A stretch of 64,000 nucleotides of DNA from Minicystis rosea (GTDB taxonomy: Bacteria; Myxococcota_A; Polyangia; Polyangiales; Polyangiaceae), in the NCBI GenBank assembly GCA_001931535.1, contig CP016211.1, positions 5,067,573 to 5,131,572 of the forward strand, in the 5' to 3' direction. The notes beneath the pieces are model-generated. The model did no database searches. It was not told the origin of the DNA and saw only the letters and a list, made by a program, of their open reading frames with translations. Below are positions 8,746 to 18,407 of the stretch, one piece after another. Both the position numbers and the translations under genes were made by a program. Position 1 is the stretch's first letter; each line of letters opens with the position of its first letter.

Positions 8746-9720
8746 ATGTCTCGGAAGCCAAAGAAGTTTGCCGAAGCTCCATTGCCGATGGATCTCCAAG
8801 ACCCACGCGGCGACGTCATCGCGGACGTGCTCGGGGCTTCGCTCATCCGCCACGCGCTCTACAACCTGCTCGAGGCGCATGCGCCGTGGGGCATTCGGTT
8901 GCCGACGCGACCTCGCGCGAGCTTCTACCTCGTCACGTGTGGCAGCGCTCGCATCGAGGTCGAAGGCGAGCGCGCTCACGTGCTCTCGCCGGGCGAGGTC
9001 GCATTCGTTCCGCACGGCACGCCCCACCTGTTGCGCGACTCGGCGGACACGGTCGCCACGCCCGTGTGTGATGGTCCGGCAACTTCGAACCTCACGCCTC
9101 GGCGCATTGGAGGCAGCGGTGCAACCACGAGCCTCGTCGCGGGCTTCTTCGAGGTTCGAAGCGGCCACGAGCCGCCGCTCCTTCAGAAGATGCCGGATCT
9201 CGTCGTACTGTCGTCGAGCGACCCGACCTCAGGCCCGTCGATCGCGGCGCTGGTGCAGCTCATCCTCGCCGAGAGCGTCGCGCCGAAGCCCGCGAGCAGT
9301 GTCGTGCTCCAGCGCCTCGCCGACGTGCTCTTCGTCCTCGCGCTTCGTTCGGCGCGGTCCTCGGGCCAGTGCAAGGCGCCGGGCATCCCTGCGCTCTCCG
9401 ACCCGCGCATCTATGCGGCGCTGAACCTGATGCACGCGTCCGTCGCCGAGCCGTGGACCGTCGAGACGCTCGCCAAGCGAGTGAACATGTCGCGCTCGGG
9501 CTTCGCCGCGCGCTTCACGGAGCTCGTTGGCGAGCCGCCGCTGCAATACCTCGCGCGCTGGCGCGTCACGCGCGCCGCCGAGCTGCTTCGCCACGGCGAC
9601 GAGAAAATCGAGGCGGTCGCAAACCTCGTCGGCTACGAGAGCCTCCCGGCGTTCAGCCGCGCATTCAAGCGCTGGCAGGGCGAGAGCCCCGCGATCTTCC
9701 GGCGCGCACTCGAACAGTAG
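8746..9720 (+). CDS. AraC-family transcriptional regulator (cupin type)
   Basis: 324 residues. The N-terminal half is a cupin-like sensor domain (PRASFYLVTCGSARIEVEGE, then HVLSPGEVAFVPHGTPHLL). The C-terminal ~100 residues hold two helix-turn-helix motifs of the AraC/XylS family: TVETLAKRVNMSRSGFAARF and IEAVANLVGYESLPAFSRAF, with the conserved FKRWQGESPAIFRR ending. The layout matches Cupin_6/AraC regulators, which usually control an adjacent oxidoreductase or DoxX gene. The divergent DoxX gene is the natural candidate; a truncated short-chain dehydrogenase lies just downstream on the other strand. Confidence 0.9.
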   Translation: MSRKPKKFAEAPLPMDLQDPRGDVIADVLGASLIRHALYNLLEAHAPWGIRLPTRPRASFYLVTCGSARIEVEGERAHVLSPGEVAFVPHGTPHLLRDSADTVATPVCDGPATSNLTPRRIGGSGATTSLVAGFFEVRSGHEPPLLQKMPDLVVLSSSDPTSGPSIAALVQLILAESVAPKPASSVVLQRLADVLFVLALRSARSSGQCKAPGIPALSDPRIYAALNLMHASVAEPWTVETLAKRVNMSRSGFAARFTELVGEPPLQYLARWRVTRAAELLRHGDEKIEAVANLVGYESLPAFSRAFKRWQGESPAIFRRALEQ

Positions 9721-9749
9721 GGCCTGCGCCGGAAGTGACGGACTCGCGT

Positions 9750-9923
9750 TCACACCGCGACGATGCCGCCATCGACGAACAGCTCGACGCCTGCAATGTA
9801 GCTGCTCTCGTCCGAGGCCAGAAAGAGGACGGCCTTCGCGACCTCCTCCGCGAGTATGTCGGCACGAGTGGAACCGGCGTGATCGTGGGCACGACTCCGG
9901 CGTTGCTTGGCTGAGCGTCGGGG
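9750..9923 (-). pseudogene. Short-chain dehydrogenase, C-terminal fragment cut by the repeat
   Basis: The last ~35 codons are a typical SDR C-terminus: AEEVAKAVLFLASDESSYIA followed by GVELFVDGGIVAV and a stop at 9750-9752. Upstream of this the frame quickly loses similarity and then runs into repeat copy A at 9924. The Rossmann fold and the active-site Tyr-Lys are absent, so no enzyme is made. The missing 5' part is not found on the other side of the repeat. Confidence 0.75.
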
Positions 9924-10144
9924 GCGGATAGCCGATGCAAACGGGATCCGGAAGTCAAAAGGCATCTCGCCCACCCGGGTTGACGTCATCGCCCTTCCAC
10001 GCTCCTGATTCGTTTGTCGAGTCAGATCGTGATTTCATCACGATGGAGCCATATCGAGGCGTCCTGTCCGGTACGCGGATCCCGCGCACAGAAGGCGCTA
10101 CCAGGGTGGTACGCGGATCCCGCGCAAAGGCGCTACCAGGGTGG
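9924..10144 (+). repeat. Dispersed junction repeat, copy A (two tail modules)
   Basis: Begins GCGGATAGCCGATGCAAACG and ends CTACCAGGGTGG. Contains the palindrome TGACGTCA, the hairpin ATCGTGATTTCATCACGAT and two copies of the 38-bp tail, the second with a small deletion (CGCGCAAAGG instead of CGCGCACAGAAGG). Shares with copy F the variants GTCAAAAGG and CCCACCCGGG. The left flank is a 5'-truncated SDR on the minus strand; the right flank is a 5'-truncated frame on the plus strand. Confidence 0.95.
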
Positions 10145-10242
10145 CGAGCACGCGCGATCACGCGCCGTGGTCTTCGGTGGGCTCGTCGACTTCGTGGCCT
10201 TGATGGCCGGCTGGATCGCATTCACGGCGAGCCGCGGTATCT
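10145..10242 (+). pseudogene. C-terminal fragment of a membrane protein
   Basis: Starts exactly at the right end of repeat copy A. One frame encodes RSRAVVFGGLVDFVALMAGW then IAFTASRGI and a stop, which looks like the last transmembrane helix of a membrane protein. No start codon or upstream part is present. Confidence 0.4.
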
Positions 10243-10286
10243 GATCTCGCGCGCCCCCGGACAAGAGGTCTGGCGCGGCGAGATGG

Positions 10287-11156
10287 TCAATGGTTGCGCT
10301 GGTCGTAGGCCAGCGCGCGGCACACCGGCTCGATCGCTTTGCCCGTGAGCCACGAGATCGATGCCGCGGGCACCTCCGTGCGGTTTTCCAGCGTGATGAG
10401 CGCGCCGAAGTCGCCGGGATCGCAGCGCTGGTCGTCGTTGTGGTCGAGGACCACGGCGAGCTGCTCGCTGGGCCACGCGCGCCCGGGCATCTTCCAGGCG
10501 AATCGCACGTCCCGGTGCTCGATGCGGTTCGGCTTCACTTGGGCGGCAACGGGGCGCTCGGCGGCAACGATGCCGGCGAATGCGATATGGCCGTCGAGCG
10601 CCGGGTCGACGCCGCGCACGACGACCTCGGCCATGCGCGGGTCGAGCGCGCCCAAAGCGGCCTCGACTTGAACGCGTGTCGGCTTGTCGCGCAGCCCGAG
10701 CGACATGTCCTCGTCGCCCGCGGTCACGTACGTATAGCGGGAGACCGCGCGTGCGACGTCGGCGCCCGTCTCGCCGGTGCTGCCTTTCGCGTACACCACG
10801 GCGGAGAGCACGGGATAGCCTTGCCACGGGCGCGGGACGCACAAGCAGGCTTCGAAGTGCTCGTCTTCCACCCGTGCCGTTGCCGTCGCGGGCGGGTCGG
10901 GCCGATAGGGCTGCGATAGCCCGACACGCACGCGTGCGCCGTCCAGGCCCGAGAGCCCGTCGGCCTGGAAACGCACCATGAACGGGTCGGGCAAGGTGCA
11001 CGCCGCGTGCGCCGCGACGCACACCGGCGACGTGGCTGGATCGGTGCGCGGCCTTCTGCTCGCTGCGTCGCGCCGGTCCGTCGCGGCACAGCCTGCTCCC
11101 TGCGCGGCCGCGAGCGCGGCGACCGCGATGATGTATGCGACATGCGCGCGTTTCAT
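10287..11156 (-). CDS. Secreted protein, probably lipoprotein, unknown function
   Basis: 289 residues. MKRAHVAYIIAVAALAAAQG plus AGC forms a signal peptide with a weak lipobox. The mature part has paired cysteines (PVCVAAHAACTLP, EACLCVPRPW) and a segment LDHNDDQRCDPGDFGALITL that resembles an Asp-rich, possibly calcium-binding loop. I do not recognise the family. It is the only intact gene between repeat copies A and B. Confidence 0.7.
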   Translation of the reverse strand: MKRAHVAYIIAVAALAAAQGAGCAATDRRDAASRRPRTDPATSPVCVAAHAACTLPDPFMVRFQADGLSGLDGARVRVGLSQPYRPDPPATATARVEDEHFEACLCVPRPWQGYPVLSAVVYAKGSTGETGADVARAVSRYTYVTAGDEDMSLGLRDKPTRVQVEAALGALDPRMAEVVVRGVDPALDGHIAFAGIVAAERPVAAQVKPNRIEHRDVRFAWKMPGRAWPSEQLAVVLDHNDDQRCDPGDFGALITLENRTEVPAASISWLTGKAIEPVCRALAYDQRNH

Positions 11157-11581
11157 CGGCGCGGACTATACCCGCGCGCGTCGCATCGCCAACGCGCCGG
11201 CATCGTTTCCGCGCCCGGTCCGGAGACCGCATCACCTCATCGATCCCGCAATCGGCCGAGCCGTCGGACGGTCACGTGAAGCTCGGCGCGCTTCGAGCGG
11301 AGCACGGTTCCGACGACGAGCGCCCTTCACCTCCGCTCGCCGAGGATCGACGAGAGCGCCGCGCCCGTATCGAGCAGAGTTTGGCCTGGTCGTGCCAGCC
11401 GTACAGTGAAGATGCGACCAGGCTTGGCGAGGACATCGCCGAGGCTGGGGGATGCTCGTCCGTCTCGATGAGTACCCCGTCGAGGTTGATGAGCAGCTCG
11501 CCAAGGTTGGGTCGTGGCGCAGCAAGGCCAACTGACCGCCGATAGGCCACTTCGGCTCAACGGTGAGGTTATCTCTCATGC
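11157..11581. other. Gene debris upstream of repeat copy B
   Basis: No complete gene. The minus-strand frame between ~11550 and ~11370 encodes LGELLINLDGVLIETDEHPP, which looks like real coding sequence but has no supportable start or continuation. I could not assign it. Confidence 0.35.
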
Positions 11582-11719
11582 ATGAGAATCAATTCCGAAG
11601 GAACGCTCGCCGCCCTCGACGCGGAGATCCGAGCTACACGACGAACCCTCGAGCTGCTCACCACGGCCAGGTCCAGCTATGCGGCTGCTCACGGCCTCAG
11701 CCAGCGCCCGAGCGGATAG
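11582..11719 (+). pseudogene. Short ORF whose 3' end is supplied by repeat copy B
   Basis: 45 codons starting MRINSEGTLAALDAEIRATR, helical and charged, ending ...GLSQRPSG; the stop codon TAG lies inside the repeat (GCGGATAGC). The reading frame therefore appears to be cut by the repeat at 11712 and ended fortuitously. Its original length and function are unknown. Confidence 0.4.
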
Positions 11720-11934
11720 CCCATGCAAACGGGATCCGGAAGTCAAGAGGCATCTCGCCACCCGGGTTGACGTCATCGCCCTTCCACGCTCCTGATTCGT
11801 TTGTCGAGTAGGATCGTGATTTCATCACGATAGAGCCATATCGAGGCGCCCTGTCCGGTACGCGGATCCCGCGCACAGAAGGCGCTACCAGGGTGGTACG
11901 CGGATCCCGCGCACAGAAGGCGCTACCAGGGTGG
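11712..11934 (+). repeat. Dispersed junction repeat, copy B (two tail modules)
   Basis: Same element as at 9924: left end GCGGATAGCC, right end CAGGGTGG, hairpin ATCGTGATTTCATCACGAT, two full 38-bp tails. It has private changes (CCATGCAAACG, CGCCACCCGGG with one C fewer, GGCGCCCTGTCC). Left flank is the interrupted 45-codon ORF; right flank is a 5'-truncated plus-strand frame. Confidence 0.95.
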
Positions 11935-12164
11935 CGAGGCCCGGAGATGCGTTGAGCGATCTGATCCTCGGCCTCTTCGCGGTCGACGTGCTCAGCTACC
12001 GCGAGTTCCACGAGCAGAACCTCTGCATCTGCGACGTGTGCGGCCGCGTCTCGTACAACCCCGCGACCACCACGCGCTCGGGCTGTAGCGAGCACGTCCC
12101 CGCGAGCGGCCCGCCGAGCGCGCCGACGAGCGGCTTCCAAGGCCGCGTGAAGCAGCGCGGGTAG
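11935..12164 (+). pseudogene. C-terminal fragment of a cysteine-containing protein
   Basis: The frame enters directly from repeat copy B and encodes DLILGLFAVDVLSYREFHEQ, then NLCICDVCGRVSYNPATTTR, then SGCSEH and a low-complexity tail before the stop at 12164. Codon use is normal for the region. There is no start codon outside the repeat, so the 5' part has been lost. The C-x-C-x2-C cluster suggests a metal site. I cannot name the family. Confidence 0.55.
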
Positions 12165-12192
12165 TCGGGAGCGGACGAGCACGACCGGATCG

Positions 12193-12788
12193 TCACGACA
12201 AGCGCTCGCGAGCCCGCTCCCGGAGCTCCGACTTGAGCCGCTCGAAGCGCTTCCGCAAGGCGGCGGACGAGCGGTTCAACGCGGCGTCGGAGACCTCTTC
12301 GTCGCCGGCGAGCACGCGGGCGATCTCCCGCCACGGCAGGCCGCGGCTGACCCTCAGGATCAAGAGGGTCTGATCGTCGGGATCCAGCTCCGCGCGCAGC
12401 GCAGTGATGGCGTCTCGGGTCTCGGTGCGCAGGAACGTCGCCGTCCGGCTGCGTACCTGCGCGGCGACGTCGGAGATCCCCGCGTCGGAGATCCCCACCG
12501 CTCGGCGCCGGTAAGGATCGCGCCGTACATGCCCGAGCGCTTGCCGGGCGATCGTGTAGATGAAGCTCCGGAGCGAGCTCTCCCACCTGAACCGCGGGAG
12601 CGATTGCCAGAGCTCCTCGCACGCGAGCGAGAAAGCGTCGCCGGCGTCCACTTCGCTCCTCGTCATCGCGACGAGATAACCGAGGACCTCGTCGCCATAT
12701 CGCTCGATCGTGTCGGTCGTCGCCTCGGACCAGCGGGCTGCCGCGCAATGGGCGCGGATGGTGGCCTCGAAGGCGTCGCGCTCGTCGC

Positions 12789-12792
<4 letters not shown>
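12193..12792 (-). CDS. ECF-type sigma factor coupled to a Ser/Thr kinase
   Basis: About 199 residues from a GTG at 12792. Region 2-like sequence (AFSLACEELWQSLPRFRWES then SLRSFIYTIARQALGHVRR) is followed by region 4 (LDPDDQTLLILRVSRGLPWR, EIARVLAGDEEVSDAALNRS), the latter with an insertion in the helix-turn-helix. Start and stop overlap as GTGA with the upstream kinase gene, so the two proteins are made together. In myxobacteria and relatives some ECF factors are switched on by phosphorylation by a genetically linked kinase instead of by an anti-sigma factor; this arrangement fits that model, which is inference. Confidence 0.8.
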
Positions 12793-15643
<2,851 letters not shown>

Positions 15644-15754
15644 CTGCCCATGCGGCGGGCCGAACTTTCTTCGTCACAACCGTCCGGAGCCGGTGCTTCC
15701 CCTCAGCCGCGACGCTCGCGGCCGCGAAACGCAATCGCCCCACAGGAGACGCGC

Positions 15755-16632
15755 ATGACGCTCGTGATGAATCACCGACTCTTGGCACTTGCCTTCATCG
15801 TCACTGCATCGACGACGGCCCTCGGCTGCATCGGGAACGCCGTCGACGAGAACGACGAATCGATCGGGGAGACCTCTCAGGCCTTCTCCGGCTACTACTA
15901 CTACTCCTGGTCGACGGTCGGCTCGAACAACGTGATCAATCTCGATCTGGGCCTGACGCCCGCGCAGGCCACCTGCTTCTTGAGCAGCGTGGGGGCGAGC
16001 TCGTGTCGGGGGTCGGCGACGGCAACGGCCCGGGTCGAGACGCCTTCGCAGGCGGGCGCATCGAGAATGGCCACTGGCACCTGATCACCAAGCACTACAT
16101 CACCTATGGTGGGATGTCCGTGGACGCCGGTGTCGTCTGCCTCCCGACGGCGACGAACCAGGTGCTGCCGAGCGCCGCGACGACATGGTCGAAGGGGCAG
16201 CCGGCGAAGATCATCGCTTCCGCTGCCCAGTTCCCGAACCGAGTCTGCGGCCTGTCCTCGGTCTCGAACAGCATGTACTCGAGCCAGAACGGCTGGGAAT
16301 CCAGCGGCGATTCCGTGCAGGTGTGGAGCGACGGGACGAACTGGTGGATCGGCGGCCAGGGCAGCGCACAGGGCACCGCCACCTGCGTCGACAAGACGTC
16401 CGGCGGCGGCCTCCTCGGGTTGGTCTCCAACGCGTCGACGCCCATCGTCAACTCGATCGACCATGGCACGCGCCCGCTCGGCACGCAGTGCTTCCTCTCC
16501 CGGGTCGGCGGCGCGTTCACGCACGGCGGCAGCACCAACGACGGTCTCTACGTCACGTTCGACGCGGGGTCGAACTGGTGGAACCTCGAGGCCGACAACG
16601 GCAAGACGGCGGGGGTCACCTGCCTTCAGTGA
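15755..16632 (+). CDS. Secreted lipoprotein-like protein with repeated modules (apparent frameshift)
   Basis: A good ribosome site (CAGGAGAC) precedes ATG 15755. The signal peptide LLALAFIVTASTTALGC ends in a lipobox-like Cys. The mature protein has related modules beginning ATCFLSSVG(G) and TQCFLSRVGG, each about 60-100 residues, rich in Gly, Ser and Trp and ending around WWIGGQGSA or WWNLEADNG. The frame breaks at a run of five G at 15991-15995; one more G restores 292 uninterrupted codons and gives the module its expected CFLSSVGGELVSG. The kinase gene is divergent, 111 bases away. Function unknown; an extracellular adhesive or binding role is only a guess. Confidence 0.72.
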
Positions 16633-16660
16633 GTGCCCTGCCAGTAGCGGGCGGCGCGGC

Positions 16661-17530
16661 TCAGCCCGCGTAGATCGCCTCGAGCGGCAGCGTTCGCCCG
16701 AGCAAGCGCTCCACCGTGTGCACCGGCGTGCCGGCCGCGGGGCGCAGGTAGCGTGCGTTCTGGTGATCGTCGGAGGACGCGGTCCAGAGCTTCTTCTTCT
16801 GCTCGGCGAGCGCGCGGTACGCGGCGGCGATCTCGGGCTTGTGGCGCGAGGTGTAGACCTCGATCCCCGTGGCCCGATCCAGGATCTTCGCCGTGCGATC
16901 CTTGTCGCGGTAGCGCGCCGGGTGCGCGACCACGTCGACGGCGCCGTCGGCGCGGATCGCGTCCATCGCCTCCTCCGGCGACCAGCCGAACAGCTCGCGC
17001 TCGTCCTCCCAGAAGCGCACGTGATGATCGCGGAACGGCTCGAAGAGCGGCCGGCGCCGCGCGACGATGCGATCGATCATCGACTGCAGCGCCGGGAAAT
17101 CCGCCGGCTCGATCGCCGCGAGCAACCCCTCCGGATCGATCGCTGCACGATCCTCCGCCGCCAGCCCATCCATCCACGCGAGCACGAACGCCCGCCAGCG
17201 CGCCTCTACGCGCAGGCCGCGGCGGTACAGCTCCGTGCGGCGGAGGCGCGGCGGGAGCGCATAGCCCACAGGGAAATACGCGAGCAGGTGAACCTGCTCG
17301 GCCGCGGGCGTGCCGAAGTGCAGGAACGCGGTGACCTCGACGGCCGGCAGGTAGTGGAGGCCCGCGCGCGCCGCGGCGGCCGCGCCGCGCGGGATCGCGG
17401 TGAGCACGTCGTGATCGGTGATGGCGACGACGCGCATGCCGATCCCGCGTCGGTGATCGACGAGCTCCTCCGGCGTGTGGCGTCCGTCGGAGAAGAGCGT
17501 GTGGCCGTGGAGATCGGTGGCGATTTCCAA
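16661..17530 (-). CDS. PHP-domain metal-dependent phosphohydrolase
   Basis: 289 residues. The PHP motifs are in order: DLHGHTLFSDG at the N-terminus, AITDHDVLTAI at ~38, VEVTAF at ~65, a His motif VVAHPAR at ~200, and SSDDHQ near the C-terminus. PHP proteins hydrolyse phosphoesters with a bi- or trinuclear metal centre (polymerase-associated, histidinol phosphatase-like or RNase AM-like); this length fits a stand-alone hydrolase, but the substrate cannot be told. The only start near the first motif is a TTG at 17530, six bases after the stop of the preceding truncated gene, so the true start may be uncertain. Confidence 0.8.
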   Translation of the reverse strand: MEIATDLHGHTLFSDGRHTPEELVDHRRGIGMRVVAITDHDVLTAIPRGAAAAARAGLHYLPAVEVTAFLHFGTPAAEQVHLLAYFPVGYALPPRLRRTELYRRGLRVEARWRAFVLAWMDGLAAEDRAAIDPEGLLAAIEPADFPALQSMIDRIVARRRPLFEPFRDHHVRFWEDERELFGWSPEEAMDAIRADGAVDVVAHPARYRDKDRTAKILDRATGIEVYTSRHKPEIAAAYRALAEQKKKLWTASSDDHQNARYLRPAAGTPVHTVERLLGRTLPLEAIYAG

Positions 17531-17536
17531 AGCGGG

Positions 17537-17962
17537 CTACTGCAGCGGGAAGTCGGAGTTCGAGAACGAGCCGCTCGGGTTGTCGTACGCGTCCTTGAGC
17601 ACCACGTGCTGCCCGTCCGAATACCACTTCTGCGCCACGTTGCTGAACTTGGTGTAATCGGCGACGAGCGTGGCTTTGACGTGCCCGTAGACGAGGAGCT
17701 TTTGCGCGGTCGAGGGCACCGTGACCTTGCCCTCGTAATCGGTGCGCCCGGCGCCGAGGACGCGAGATGCGGTGTTGGCGACGAGGGGCTGCTCGGTCTG
17801 GAAGGTGGCGCCGCCGTCGAGCGAGACGCCGACCGCGACGTCGTAGACGAGCGTGCCGTAAATGGGCGCCTCGTAGGTGCCGAATCGGCCGCTGTACATC
17901 GGCGTGCCGATCTGCAAATTGAGGCTTGTCTTGTCGACGATCTGATCGGCGCGCCAATCGGT
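17537..17962 (-). pseudogene. C-terminal fragment of a secreted-type protein cut by the repeat
   Basis: 142 codons of good coding sequence, from TDWRADQIVDKTSLNLQIGT through VSLDGGATFQTEQPLVANTA to SGSFSNSDFPLQ and a stop. The frame continues only into repeat copy C, so the N-terminal part (and any signal peptide) is missing. The beta-rich, Gly/Thr/Ser composition suggests an extracellular beta-sandwich. Family not identified. Confidence 0.65.
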
Positions 17963-18149
17963 GCGGATAGCCGATGCAAACGGGATCCGGAAGTCAAGAG
18001 GCATCTCGCCCACGCCGGGTTGACGTCATCGCCCTTCCACGCTCCTGATTCGTTTGTCGAGTCAGATCGTGATTTCATCACGATGGAGCCATATCGAGGC
18101 GGCCTGTCCGGTACGCGGATCCCGCGCACAGAAGGCGCTACCAGGGTGG
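17963..18149 (+). repeat. Dispersed junction repeat, copy C (one tail module)
   Basis: Left end GCGGATAGCC, right end CAGGGTGG, hairpin ATCGTGATTTCATCACGAT, one tail only. It carries CACGCCGGG like copies D, E, G and H, and ACGATGGAGCC like copy A. Left flank: 5'-truncated minus-strand gene. Right flank (18150-18407): a short unassigned frame ending at 18289 and ~120 bases with no gene. Confidence 0.95.
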
Positions 18150-18407
18150 CAGGATTGCTAGCGGGCTCTCATCCGGAGAGCGAGGCGGTGGCCTGGTCAC
18201 CCGTCGAGGTGGCGGCCCTGACCGACGGGGCGCGACTCCCGTCGACGCCGGAGAAGTCGCTGGTGTCGGGTCGCGGCCAAGGCCGGTGATGATGGCGTGT
18301 GGACAGTGGATGAGGTGCCGCGAACGCCGGCGCGAGCGAGGGCTTGGCAACGGATTGGCCTGCTCGTCCGCTCCCCGGCGGTCGCGGCTACCACGCTTGT
18401 CGTGGGC

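Noticed and set aside
9980..9987. TGACGTCA in the repeat as a CRE-type regulatory site
   Set aside because: The match is to a eukaryotic factor site; in this bacterium it is only a palindrome within the repeat.
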